A DNA stretch of 38,779 bases from JBAYJY01 sp041664945 (GTDB lineage: Bacteria; UBP15; UBA6099). The position numbers and the translations under genes were made by a program. The stretch is from NCBI GenBank assembly GCA_041664945.1, contig JBAYJY010000019.1, positions 1 to 38,779 of the forward strand, given 5' to 3'. The notes beneath the pieces were generated by a model that saw only the letters and a program-made list of their open reading frames with translations, ran no database searches and was not told where the DNA came from. The stretch's first letter is position 1; every line of letters starts with the position of its first letter. Positions 24,862 through 34,114 of the stretch are shown here, in pieces.

Positions 24862-24890
24862 ATATTATCTTTTTAAAGATCGGAGGTCAA
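24862..24890 (-). promoter_or_regulatory. Sigma70 promoter of the phosphomutase-ATP synthase operon
   Basis: On the minus strand, TTGACC (24890-24885) and TAATAT (24867-24862) are separated by exactly 17 bases. A small inverted repeat, ATCTTT/AAAGAT (24867-24880), fills the spacer. The promoter starts right after the fumarase beta stop and serves everything down to atpC. Confidence 0.7.
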
Positions 24891-25466
24891 TCAATCGGAG
24901 TTTGGTTCAACGGCGGCATACTTCTTATAACCTTCTTTATACAAATCGCCGCCGTAAATATCGTTCGCCACAACCGCCGGAAAATCCTCGACCACAAAGC
25001 GCCTGACCGCTTCCGCGCCGAGGTCGTCGAACGCAATTACCGTCGCTTCCTTGATCGAGCGGGCAATCAGCGCGCCGGCTCCGCCGATCGCCGCGAAATA
25101 CACAGCGCGCCGCTCAATCATCGCGCGAACCACTTCTTCCGAACGCGCGCCCTTCCCTATCATCCCCTTCAGTCCCGCCTCCAACATGCGCGGCGCATAC
25201 GCATCCATCCGGTAACTCGTCGTCGGCCCGGCGGAACCGATAACTTCTCCGGGGCGCGCCGGCGTCGGCCCCACATAATAAATTATCTGTCCGCCCAAAT
25301 CGAACGGAAGCCTCTCGCCGCGATCCAAAAGCTCGACCAGCCGCTTATGCGCCGCGTCCCGCGCCGTATATATCACACCGCTTATCCGGACCCTGTCGCC
25401 GATCCGCAACCCGGCCGCCGCTTCATCCGTCAGCGGCGTTTTAATGTTAATGGTCTTGTACTCCAT
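24891..25466 (-). CDS. Class I fumarate hydratase, beta subunit (C-terminal domain)
   Basis: The 191-residue subunit of the two-part, iron-sulfur-dependent fumarase forms with alpha the site that hydrates fumarate to malate. Family sequence is clear: LRIGDRVRISGVIYTARDAAHKRL, YYVGPTPARPGEVIGSAGPTTSYRMD, and IGGAGALIARSI. The related L-tartrate dehydratase beta chain is the main alternative; the TCA neighbour isocitrate dehydrogenase favours fumarase. It follows alpha after a 119-base low-complexity spacer, a larger gap than usual for this pair. Confidence 0.9.
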   Translation of the reverse strand: MEYKTINIKTPLTDEAAAGLRIGDRVRISGVIYTARDAAHKRLVELLDRGERLPFDLGGQIIYYVGPTPARPGEVIGSAGPTTSYRMDAYAPRMLEAGLKGMIGKGARSEEVVRAMIERRAVYFAAIGGAGALIARSIKEATVIAFDDLGAEAVRRFVVEDFPAVVANDIYGGDLYKEGYKKYAAVEPNSD

Positions 25467-25585
25467 AGAAATGTTGTAAAAAACTCTTTCCCCTTTTTAT
25501 CTTTCTACTCTTTTTTCTTTCGTTTTTGTTTTGCTGTATTCTGAATCCTGTATTCTGACTACTATTGATTTTGCCACAGGTAAAA
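25467..25585. repeat. Low-complexity spacer between fumarase subunit genes
   Basis: The plus strand is very T/C rich (CCCCTTTTTATCTTTCTACT and so on). It contains two copies of CTGTATTCTGA (25534-25544 and 25548-25558) at a 14-base period. No start site, terminator or small gene is evident. On the transcript it reads as purine-rich leader for the beta subunit. Confidence 0.6.
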
Positions 25586-26428
25586 TCACATCTCCGCCTT
25601 TGCGCTCCGGTGCGCGTGGCATTCGATGTTGACCGCGACCGGCAAACTCGCAATATGGCACGGATAACTGAGAATATGGACGCCGAGCGCCGTCACCCGG
25701 CCTCCGAAACCCTGCGGTCCGATGCCGAGCCCGTTGATGCGCTCCAGCAACTCTTTTTCCATCGCCGCCAGACGCGCGTCCCCGTTCACTGTCCCGAGCT
25801 CGCGGAACAGCGCCTTCTTCGCGAGAATCGCCGCCTTCTCAAACGTGCCGCCTACGCCGACGCCGATGACAACCGGCGGACACGGATTCGCCCACGCCCG
25901 CTTCATCGCGTCAACAACGACATCCTTTACGCCTTCCTCGCCCTCGGACGGAGTCAGCATTCTCAGACGCGACATGTTCTCGCAGCCGCCGCCCTTCGCC
26001 ATGAAACACAAAGTCAGCCGGTCGCCCGGAACTTCCTCAAAATGTATTACAGCCGGAGTGTTGTCCTTCGTGTTTATCCGGTCGATCGGGCTCGTCACGA
26101 TAGACGCACGCAGGTATCCTTCCGAATAACCGAGCCGCACGCCTTCATTGATCGCGTCAGTAATCAAGCCGTCCTCGACGCAAACTTCGGCGCCCTTCTC
26201 CACAAAAAAAACAGCAATTCCGGTGTCCTGACAGATCGGCCGTTTTTCACTTCGGGCGATCCCGATATTCTCAATAATGCAGTCCAAAGCCTCGCATCCC
26301 GCAGGAGACTCCTCCCTCTTTCGGGCTCCGATAAGCGACTCTTCCACATCCGCCGGCAGATCATACGCCGCGCGCATGCAAAGGTCCTTAACCGTTTCCG
26401 TAATCGCTTTAGCCGAAATCACGCGCAT
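25586..26428 (-). CDS. Class I fumarate hydratase, alpha subunit (N-terminal domain)
   Basis: The 280-residue subunit carries the catalytic [4Fe-4S] cluster. The three cluster cysteines are probably C66 (RPICQDTG), C149 (KGGGCENMSR) and C183 (NPCPPVVIGVGVGG). All are present, so the enzyme should be active, and like its family it should be sensitive to oxygen. It sits 30 bases after isocitrate dehydrogenase in the same direction, suggesting co-transcription of TCA genes. Confidence 0.93.
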   Translation of the reverse strand: MRVISAKAITETVKDLCMRAAYDLPADVEESLIGARKREESPAGCEALDCIIENIGIARSEKRPICQDTGIAVFFVEKGAEVCVEDGLITDAINEGVRLGYSEGYLRASIVTSPIDRINTKDNTPAVIHFEEVPGDRLTLCFMAKGGGCENMSRLRMLTPSEGEEGVKDVVVDAMKRAWANPCPPVVIGVGVGGTFEKAAILAKKALFRELGTVNGDARLAAMEKELLERINGLGIGPQGFGGRVTALGVHILSYPCHIASLPVAVNIECHAHRSAKAEM

Positions 26429-26458
26429 CTTTTACCGTCTCTTCCTGTGTCGCCATCC

Positions 26459-27688
<1,230 letters not shown>

Positions 27689-27694
27689 AATCAA

Positions 27695-27894
27695 TTCCTC
27701 CGTTTGTCCCTATTAATAGGGATTGATATCGAAAATTCAGAATAAACTCATTCGGGAAGAACGTCAAGCGCGGATGAAAAGCGAATAATGAACATCGAAC
27801 ATGGATTTTCGAATTAAGATGTCTGCTTAAGCCCCAACTGCCTACCCCGGACTCTGCTTTTATCTTTTCCCATCTACCCTCTGCCATCTACTAT
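27695..27894. other. Spacer between MBL-fold gene and icd, with a palindrome and low-complexity tract
   Basis: No gene is seen. TCCCTATTAATAGGGA (27707-27722) is a perfect 16-base palindrome about 15 bases ahead of the icd start and could be an operator or transcript hairpin. The far end (about 27860-27897) has imperfect repeats of ATCTAC/ATCTAT in a pyrimidine-rich tract, similar in style to the fumarase spacer. A clear promoter for icd was not found. Confidence 0.5.
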
Positions 27895-28908
27895 CTATTT
27901 ATTTGCCGCTTCCGGCGGCCATCTCACGGCTTCCCCCCACATAGGAACTACGTATGGCTTTTTAATTGTTCGAAGAACTTTATATACATAATCATAAGTC
28001 CGCCGGCCGGAAACCGGATGGCCTATCTCGTGCTCGTGGCTTGCCACCACAAGCTTCGCCGGAAATTTTTTCAAAAACGAAACGAGGTTCGGGCTCCAGA
28101 TATTTGGAATAAGAACATCAATATCCACGGGTTTCTTAATTTTTTTGTACCATTCACGTCCTGCATTATAGAACTCGTTCTCGTCGCCGAGGTGCATGAC
28201 CTTATAGCCATCGGAAGTGGTTATCAGATAAATGTTGTCTACTTCTTCTTTCTGATAAGCAGGGAAAACTCGGACAGTCGCGCCTTTGATCTTTAACTCG
28301 CCGTCACGCAAGACCGTCAGCTTGTCATTGTATAGAAAATCCGGCCAGAAAATTCTCGGAACGACCACCTTTTTGCCCGCCTTGACAAACATCTCAAGCG
28401 TTTCCCGATCAGTGTGGTCGCCGTGAGAGTGTGTGACAAGCAGAATGTCGACGCTTTCAACAAGCTTCTTCATCAGCGCCGGGTCCATCCTCACCGCATC
28501 GTAACCTGCATATAAATCTATCGCGATGACTGCGTCACGCGTCTGAATAATTCCGGAGTGATTGTACAACTTCCAGACAAGCAGCCCCTTCTCGACTTTC
28601 GACTTTGAATAGCTTTCCCATAAAACATTCATCCTGTTTCTGAAGAAATCCGCAACGCAGGGCAGCTTCAACGCGTCCGGATAGGACAACGGTTCGTCGA
28701 TCTTTTTGAGTTCTGCTTCGCGTTCCGCGCTGTCCAACTGAACAGCGGCCGAAGACGCCAGCCACTTTTCGAGGCCCTGAAACCGGCTTTCATACTTGGC
28801 GCATTCGGCGGCGATTTCAGCAGGCGACTCGGTTTGAGCCCTAACGTTCAGACCAAAAATAAATAAAGCGAATATTACAACCGAGGATAACAAAACTATT
28901 CTTTTCAA
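27895..28908 (-). CDS. Secreted metallo-beta-lactamase-fold hydrolase
   Basis: The 337-residue protein has a signal peptide (KRIVLLSSVVIFALFIFGLNVRA, then QTESP), so it probably works outside the cytoplasm. A region of about 100 residues, helical and lysine/glutamate-rich, precedes the MBL domain. The metal-binding motif HSHGDH lies at about 160-165, followed by HLGDENEF and a late histidine in ASHEHEIGHP. The fold resembles the UlaG-like group of MBL enzymes, whose members hydrolyse varied esters and lactones; the substrate is unknown. I chose TTG 28906-28908, 8 bases after GGGAGGA. An upstream TTG (28924-28926) would place that ribosome binding site inside the gene. Confidence 0.8.
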   Translation of the reverse strand: MKRIVLLSSVVIFALFIFGLNVRAQTESPAEIAAECAKYESRFQGLEKWLASSAAVQLDSAEREAELKKIDEPLSYPDALKLPCVADFFRNRMNVLWESYSKSKVEKGLLVWKLYNHSGIIQTRDAVIAIDLYAGYDAVRMDPALMKKLVESVDILLVTHSHGDHTDRETLEMFVKAGKKVVVPRIFWPDFLYNDKLTVLRDGELKIKGATVRVFPAYQKEEVDNIYLITTSDGYKVMHLGDENEFYNAGREWYKKIKKPVDIDVLIPNIWSPNLVSFLKKFPAKLVVASHEHEIGHPVSGRRTYDYVYKVLRTIKKPYVVPMWGEAVRWPPEAANK

Positions 28909-28961
28909 AAGTATTCTTCCTCCCAATATGCCGCTTTATCATAAAATCCATTACATTAATT

Positions 28962-28991
28962 ATTCTAATTTAAAGATCACGCTCTGTTCAA
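28962..28991 (-). promoter_or_regulatory. Putative promoter of the MBL-fold gene
   Basis: On the minus strand TTGAAC (28991-28986) and TAGAAT (28967-28962) are 18 bases apart, about 50 bases ahead of the start codon. The match is moderate. Confidence 0.35.
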
Positions 28992-29040
28992 GCAAAATGC
29001 CGCTATCTTTCCGCCCGGCGCTGAAAAAGTTTCAAAATAT

Positions 29041-29068
29041 TTGTAACTCACGGCCAAAAGTATATAAT
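29041..29068 (+). promoter_or_regulatory. Sigma70-like promoter of the ndk gene cluster
   Basis: A perfect TATAAT (29063-29068) has TTGTAA (29041-29046) 16 bases upstream. It lies about 50 bases before the ndk start and probably drives ndk, dacB, murI and hisG, which follow with overlaps or short gaps. Confidence 0.6.
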
Positions 29069-29117
29069 CATTCTGAAATTTCGGCTTATCGCCGTTGGTT
29101 TTGAATGGAAGGAAACG

Positions 29118-29582
29118 ATGGACCAGGACAAAGAGCGGACATTAGTCATAGTAAAACCGGACGGAGTGCAGCGCGGGCTTGTTGGCGAGATAATCTCGCG
29201 ATTCGAGCGGCGCGGTTTCAAAATAGTCGGGTTGAAACTGATGAGAATCACTCCCGAACTTGCCGCGAAACATTACGAAGCGCATCAGGGGAAACCGTTT
29301 TACGAGCCGCTGGTGGCGTTCATGACAAACGGCCCGGCAGTAATGATCGCGCTTCAGGGACGGGATGTTGTCCGGCTTGTGCGCAACATGATGGGCGCGC
29401 TCAACCCGGAAGACGCGGCGCCCGGTTCTATACGAGGCGACCTCGCGATCAGCAAGCGATACAACGTGATCCACGGGTCGGACAGCCCGGAATCCGGCGC
29501 CCGCGAAGTCGGCCTATTCTTCAGCGCTGACGAAATTCTGGATTACTCTCGCGACATGGAGAACTGGCTTAAGCATGAATAA
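29118..29582 (+). CDS. ndk: Nucleoside diphosphate kinase
   Basis: The enzyme (154 residues) balances NTP pools by phosphate transfer through a phospho-histidine. The catalytic residue is H119 in NVIHGSDS, and the N-terminus TLVIVKPDGVQRG is the family signature. It is slightly longer than the usual 140 residues because of an N-terminal MDQDKER and a short C-terminal tail. GGAAGGAAACG precedes the ATG. Its last eight bases overlap the next gene. Confidence 0.97.
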   Translation: MDQDKERTLVIVKPDGVQRGLVGEIISRFERRGFKIVGLKLMRITPELAAKHYEAHQGKPFYEPLVAFMTNGPAVMIALQGRDVVRLVRNMMGALNPEDAAPGSIRGDLAISKRYNVIHGSDSPESGAREVGLFFSADEILDYSRDMENWLKHE

Positions 29583-30999
29583 GCGCATAACCGCCGCTCT
29601 CGCGGCTTTCTTTGTTTTTCTCATGGCCGCCTCGGCTTCCGCTCAGGACCCGACGGCCGCAATTAACGAATCCCTTAAAGCCCATTTCCTGAACGGAGCA
29701 AGCGTTAGCATCATCATTCAGGACCTCGATTCCGGCTCACTTTTTTACAGTCTCAATCCGGACAAAATATTTATTCCCGCGTCGAACCTTAAACTTGTAA
29801 CCGCAGCGGCAGCTATTCTTGGACTTGGCGAGGATTTCCGATTCAATACAGATTTTTATCTAAAGGATTTCGCGTCTGCCACCGGAGCGGCAAACGGCCT
29901 GTTTGTTAAAGGCTACGGCGATCCGACGCTGACTAAAGATTTCTACGCGACAGCAAAAGCGGGTGTCGACACACTCGCAGCGCAGCTCGTTCGCGCCGGA
30001 CTCAGGCAAATCAACGGCGAAATAATTCTTTCCGGAACGTATTTCCCCGACAACCTGCGACCGGAGTCGTGGGAAGCTGAAGACATCAACTGGTGCTACG
30101 CGACGCGGCCGAGCGCGCTCGCGATATCGAAAAACTGCTTGATAGTCAAAGTAAGCGGCGCAGGCGGCAAAGTGGCCGTTTCGCTCGACCCGCCGATTGA
30201 CCCGGCAATGCTCGATATTAAAGTCAGCCTTTCGAGCAAAGCAAGATCCGGAATCTCAATAAGCCAGAGCCAGAGCGGCCGCATAGCAATCAAAGGCACA
30301 ATTCGAAAAGGGCAGTCATTGGAATACGAATACCCGGTTTTATATCCGGACAAATTTTTCGGCACGGCGCTTTCCGGCGCGTTGAAGCGGGCGGGGATAG
30401 TTGTGAAAGCGACGATGCGGGACGGCGGTTCGCCGCCGGTCGGGTACCAGCTTTTTTACCGCGCGCAGTCGCCGGACCTGCTGACCGTGCTTGCGGAAAT
30501 GGAAAAAAACAGCGACAACTTCGTGGCGGAACAGATGTTCCGGACGCTCGGCGCGAAACGTGGCAGCGGTGGCGGAACGCACGCTTCCGGCGCGATCGCG
30601 GTCGAGACGATAATGTCGAAATATAAGCTCGCGGACAATAATACATTAAAAGTTGTCGACGGTTCCGGATTGTCCCGGCAGAACCGTTTGACGGCGCGGG
30701 TGTTGCTTGCGACGCTGTCCGCGTTCTATAATTCATATCTGAAGCAGTCCTATTTACAGCTACTCGCGGAACCGGGCGCGAAAGGGACGCTTGAGAAACG
30801 ACTTCGCGGCACGCCAGCCCAAGGGCGGCTGTGGGCAAAGACCGGCGCATTGAGCGGCGCCTGCGCGCTGAGCGGCTATTTCCAACGCGGCGACGGGCAC
30901 ATGGCGGCGTTCGTGATGATTTTTAACGATTACAAAGTGCATTCTAACGAGATTCGCGCGCTGCAGGACAAAATCGCGCTGCAAATGCTCGAATATTAG
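29575..30999 (+). CDS. dacB: D-alanyl-D-alanine carboxypeptidase/endopeptidase, PBP4 type (peptidase S13)
   Basis: The periplasmic penicillin-binding protein (474 residues) trims and cleaves peptidoglycan peptides. A signal peptide (MNKRITAALAAFFVFLMAASASA) precedes the catalytic domain. All three active-site motifs are present: SxxK at S70-K73 (PASNLKLVT), SDN at 313-315, and KTG at 422-424. The large insert between SxxK and SDN is typical of the S13 family. The start overlaps ndk by eight bases, so they are co-transcribed. The gene is followed by murI, another peptidoglycan gene. Confidence 0.95.
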   Translation: MNKRITAALAAFFVFLMAASASAQDPTAAINESLKAHFLNGASVSIIIQDLDSGSLFYSLNPDKIFIPASNLKLVTAAAAILGLGEDFRFNTDFYLKDFASATGAANGLFVKGYGDPTLTKDFYATAKAGVDTLAAQLVRAGLRQINGEIILSGTYFPDNLRPESWEAEDINWCYATRPSALAISKNCLIVKVSGAGGKVAVSLDPPIDPAMLDIKVSLSSKARSGISISQSQSGRIAIKGTIRKGQSLEYEYPVLYPDKFFGTALSGALKRAGIVVKATMRDGGSPPVGYQLFYRAQSPDLLTVLAEMEKNSDNFVAEQMFRTLGAKRGSGGGTHASGAIAVETIMSKYKLADNNTLKVVDGSGLSRQNRLTARVLLATLSAFYNSYLKQSYLQLLAEPGAKGTLEKRLRGTPAQGRLWAKTGALSGACALSGYFQRGDGHMAAFVMIFNDYKVHSNEIRALQDKIALQMLEY

Positions 31000-31011
31000 G
31001 AGACATCTCGG

Positions 31012-31827
31012 ATGGACAAGCGTCCAATCGGCGTATTCGATTCAGGAGTCGGCGGGCTCACGCTGCTTCGCGAACTCGACAACCTCATGCCTTATGAAAG
31101 TTTCATCTATGTCGGCGATACCGGCCGCATGCCTTACGGCACGAAAACCCGGGATGAAATCATCAGCCAATCGCAGGAAATCATAGATTTTCTCGAAAAA
31201 CAAAACTGCAAGCTCATAGTTATCGCCTGCAACACAGTCAGCGGCCTTCTCGGCGACTACCACCTAACTCCGAATAAAACACCGGTCATCGGCATGATCA
31301 ACTACGGATGCGTCTCCGCAGCTCTCTACGTCACATACAACTTCCGAATAGGAATCTGGGCCACGCAGCTTACTCTCGATAGCGGCGTCTACCAGAAGTT
31401 CATAGACAGCTTCGACCCGACGGTCGAGATCATCACCCAGCCCTGCACCTCTCTGATTCCTATGATAGAAAACGGCGCCGTCGGCTCTCCCAGGACCAGA
31501 GCTTACGCAGAGGATTATCTGCTCCCAATGCTGCGCGACGACATCGACACGCTCATTCTCGGTTGCACGCACCTGCCTTTCATCAAAACAGTCATTCAGG
31601 ACATCGTTTCGCCGGCGATTACGCTTATCGATCCCGCCCGCCGAACCGCCGTCCTCTGCATGAAAAAACTGCACGACACCGGAATGCTCGTCAGCAATCA
31701 CAGCGAATCGGGCACAAAACAATTCTTTGTGACCGGCGACCCGGCGGCATTCCGGGATACTACGCAATTACTCGTCGGACCGATGGTGGATTTCGTTGAA
31801 AAAATCAACCTCAGCTCAAAAATCTGA
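31012..31827 (+). CDS. murI: Glutamate racemase
   Basis: The cofactor-independent racemase (271 residues) supplies D-glutamate for peptidoglycan. The catalytic pair is C73 (ACNT) and C185 (LGCTH), with H187 and the N-terminal GVFDSGVGGLTLLREL signature. AGGAG precedes the ATG. The gene lies 12 bases after dacB, consistent with a cell-wall sub-cluster. Length is normal. Confidence 0.95.
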   Translation: MDKRPIGVFDSGVGGLTLLRELDNLMPYESFIYVGDTGRMPYGTKTRDEIISQSQEIIDFLEKQNCKLIVIACNTVSGLLGDYHLTPNKTPVIGMINYGCVSAALYVTYNFRIGIWATQLTLDSGVYQKFIDSFDPTVEIITQPCTSLIPMIENGAVGSPRTRAYAEDYLLPMLRDDIDTLILGCTHLPFIKTVIQDIVSPAITLIDPARRTAVLCMKKLHDTGMLVSNHSESGTKQFFVTGDPAAFRDTTQLLVGPMVDFVEKINLSSKI

Positions 31828-31842
31828 AAGGGGCGCATCCAG

Positions 31843-32718
31843 ATGCACGTTCTAAAGATCGCTCTGCCGAAAGGCAGCCTACAGGACGCGACGTTCGAGT
31901 TGTTCGCGCAAGCAGGCTACCGCGTTTCCGTAAGCCCGCGCTCCTACGTATTGAAATTCGATGAAGACGCTAAAATGAAGGGGCTTCTGTTCCGCGCGCA
32001 GGAAATCTCGCGCTATGTCGAACAGGGCATCGTCGACGCCGGCGTCACCGGCCGCGACTGGGTCGCCGAAAACGGCTCGAAAGTTAAAGAAGTCTCCAAT
32101 CTCCTTTATGCTAAAAGCGGCTCGGGAATTGTGAAATGGGTGCTCGCCGCTCCCGAATCTTCAAAAATCAGAACTATAAAAGACCTCGAAGGCAAACGAG
32201 TCGCCACCGAACTGGTGCAGGCGACAAAAAAATTCTTCCGCAAAAACGGAGTGAACGCCGATATCGAATTTTCATGGGGAGCGACAGAGATAAAAGCGCC
32301 GGCGCTTGTCGACGCCATAGTGGACGTTACAGAAACGGGCAGTTCGCTCGAAGCTAACAACCTTCGCGTGATCGCAACGCTTCTCGAATCGAATACCGTG
32401 CTGATCGCGAATCGCGAGGCGTGGAAAAACCCGTGGAAACGGCAGAAAATAGAAGACTTGAACATTTTGCTTCAGGGCGCGCTGTCGGCGCGGAACAAAG
32501 TCGGCCTCAAGATGAACGCGCCGAAAAAATCGCTCGCCGACATCACCGCCGCCTTGCCCGCGATGAAGAGCCCGACCATCTCGCCGCTCTCCGACGACAA
32601 ATGGATCGCTCTCGAAATCATCGTCGATAAAAGAGCCGTGCGGGACATGATTCCAAAGCTGAAAAAAGCGGGCGCGAGCGACATCATTGAATATCCGCTC
32701 ACAAAAGTGATAAAATAA
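31843..32718 (+). CDS. hisG: ATP phosphoribosyltransferase, long form (HisG)
   Basis: The first enzyme of histidine synthesis (291 residues) condenses ATP and PRPP. The N-terminal catalytic part shows LKIALPKGSLQDATFELF and GIVDAGVTGRDWVAE. The phosphate-binding region contains DATVDVTETGSSLEANNL-type sequence (VDVTETGSSLEANNLRV). The C-terminal 75 residues (KVGLKMNAPKKSLADI to the end) are the HisG_C regulatory domain that binds histidine, so this is the long form that does not need HisZ. It stands alone without other his genes in the window. Confidence 0.95.
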   Translation: MHVLKIALPKGSLQDATFELFAQAGYRVSVSPRSYVLKFDEDAKMKGLLFRAQEISRYVEQGIVDAGVTGRDWVAENGSKVKEVSNLLYAKSGSGIVKWVLAAPESSKIRTIKDLEGKRVATELVQATKKFFRKNGVNADIEFSWGATEIKAPALVDAIVDVTETGSSLEANNLRVIATLLESNTVLIANREAWKNPWKRQKIEDLNILLQGALSARNKVGLKMNAPKKSLADITAALPAMKSPTISPLSDDKWIALEIIVDKRAVRDMIPKLKKAGASDIIEYPLTKVIK

Positions 32719-32751
32719 GACAGGCCGACCGGGCCTCGCAGGAGGCGTCAA

Positions 32752-32961
32752 ATGATATATGACCAGTTGAACCACATAGCGTTGGCAGTTATGTACATCG
32801 GCCTTTTCGGATGGCTGGCCGCGACAGGCATGTTCATCGTAAGAGGCTTCAGAAACGACGGCCGGCCGCGTTTCAAAAAGGCGCTATTCTGGTTCGTCAT
32901 GATTTTCTTAATGCTCGGCGTCTGGATCGCGGGATTAGTCTACCTCGGGTATAAAGCCTGA
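32752..32961 (+). CDS. Small two-helix membrane protein, unrecognised
   Basis: The 69-residue protein has two clear membrane helices (about 8-29, IALAVMYIGLFGWLAATGMFIV, and 44-66, ALFWFVMIFLMLGVWIAGLVYLG) linked by a basic loop (RGFRNDGRPRFKK). The loop is probably cytoplasmic. A strong ribosome binding site (GCAGGAGG, 32738-32745) supports it as a real gene. It sits between hisG and the thioredoxin-fold protein. I do not recognise a family and propose no function. Confidence 0.7.
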   Translation: MIYDQLNHIALAVMYIGLFGWLAATGMFIVRGFRNDGRPRFKKALFWFVMIFLMLGVWIAGLVYLGYKA

Positions 32962-32993
32962 TCAGGCCGGATATCACACTGCAAAAACCAACC

Positions 32994-34055
32994 ATGAAAA
33001 AAAACAAGAAAAAATTACTCGTTATCCTGTGCGCGGCAACACTCTTTTCTTTGATCGGTTACGGACACGCGAAAGCGCAGCCGGAAAATCAGATAATCAA
33101 CTCGATTCCTACTTTGAAAGACACCGGAGGCAGCTCATTCAGCGTTTCCGAACTAAACGACCATTTCACGCTTTTTGTTTTCTTTTCAATCTACAGCGAC
33201 AATTCCGCCGCAACCCTGAAATATCTAAGCGCAATGCGAAAGCAACCTCAGTTCGCCAATAAGCTCCGCATAATCGGCGTCAATGTGGACCCTTCGACGA
33301 ACTCGCTCGACAACTTCCTTCGAAAAAATAAGGTCCAGTTCCGCATTCTTCTTGATGTCTCTCTTGAGTTTTCGAACCGCTTCTCAGTGAGAAACCCGCC
33401 CAGCCTTTTCCTGATAGACCCGTCCCGCGCGGTAATTTTCGCAAACTCGGGGGTCGAGCCTTATTCGTTACAGGACATAGAAACGAGATTATCCGGCTTA
33501 GTCAGCGCCGGCAACGGAAAAAGCCGCGCAGCGGCGGACAAACCGGACAGTATGGACAAGATGTTTTTAGATAAAAAGCTTATCAGCGCGAATACGCGAT
33601 TCTTAAAATTCTGCCGCGGCAATGATGCTTTGCTTCTCTATGTTTCGGATGATGGCTCGCTTTTTCAGTTGAATTCGCGGGATATGGCCCGAAGACTTCT
33701 TGCGACTGATGTTGCTTCCGCTGATTGGGCGCCGGACTGCAAGTCGGTGGTTTTCGCTCAAAAAGAAAAATCAGGCGTCTGGATCAAGCCTCTCGACGGC
33801 GCTGCCGTGGAAATTGCAGACGAGGGAAGGTCTCCCCAATGGTCGCCGCGCGACAATTTCATCGTGTTCATGGTCCGCGAAGAAGTCTGGACGCACCAGA
33901 TCGCTACAAAAAAAAGATGGCAGATTTCCGCCGACATAAAAAGCATTCAATGGTCGCCTGATGGAAGCCTGCTTCAGTTGACGGACGTCAAAGGGCGTTC
34001 GTGGCTCGTGTCGCCTTTCGCGCACGCATCACTGATCGAAAAACTTTTTAAATAA
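32994..34055 (+). CDS. Exported protein: cysteine-less thioredoxin fold joined to a WD40-like beta-propeller segment
   Basis: The 353-residue protein has a signal peptide (KKLLVILCAATLFSLIGYGHAKA). Residues 32-170 look like a TlpA/AhpC-type thioredoxin domain: the hydrophobic strand before the active site, LRIIGVNVDPS, and a cis-proline region NPPSLFLIDPS. Where TlpA proteins have WCxxC, this one has FFSIYSDNS, so both cysteines are serine (S68, S71) and disulfide chemistry is lost. Residues 200-345 hold three TolB/PD40-like repeats (ADWAPDCKSVVFA, PQWSPRDNFIVFM, IQWSPDGSLLQLT), too few for a full propeller alone. A binding or scaffold role is more likely than catalysis. The stop is followed by a GC-rich hairpin at 34056-34072. 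Confidence 0.75.
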   Translation: MKKNKKKLLVILCAATLFSLIGYGHAKAQPENQIINSIPTLKDTGGSSFSVSELNDHFTLFVFFSIYSDNSAATLKYLSAMRKQPQFANKLRIIGVNVDPSTNSLDNFLRKNKVQFRILLDVSLEFSNRFSVRNPPSLFLIDPSRAVIFANSGVEPYSLQDIETRLSGLVSAGNGKSRAAADKPDSMDKMFLDKKLISANTRFLKFCRGNDALLLYVSDDGSLFQLNSRDMARRLLATDVASADWAPDCKSVVFAQKEKSGVWIKPLDGAAVEIADEGRSPQWSPRDNFIVFMVREEVWTHQIATKKRWQISADIKSIQWSPDGSLLQLTDVKGRSWLVSPFAHASLIEKLFK

Positions 34056-34072
34056 CGCGCCCGGCAGGCGCG
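34056..34072 (+). other. GC-rich hairpin directly after a stop codon
   Basis: CGCGCC and GGCGCG pair around CGGCA immediately after the TAA at 34053-34055. There is no T-run after it, so it is not a standard intrinsic terminator; it may stabilise the 3' end or pause polymerase. Confidence 0.35.
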
Positions 34073-34114
34073 GCAAAAAGCGTTGATTATGAAACCTTTC
34101 AAGGATGTGAATAT

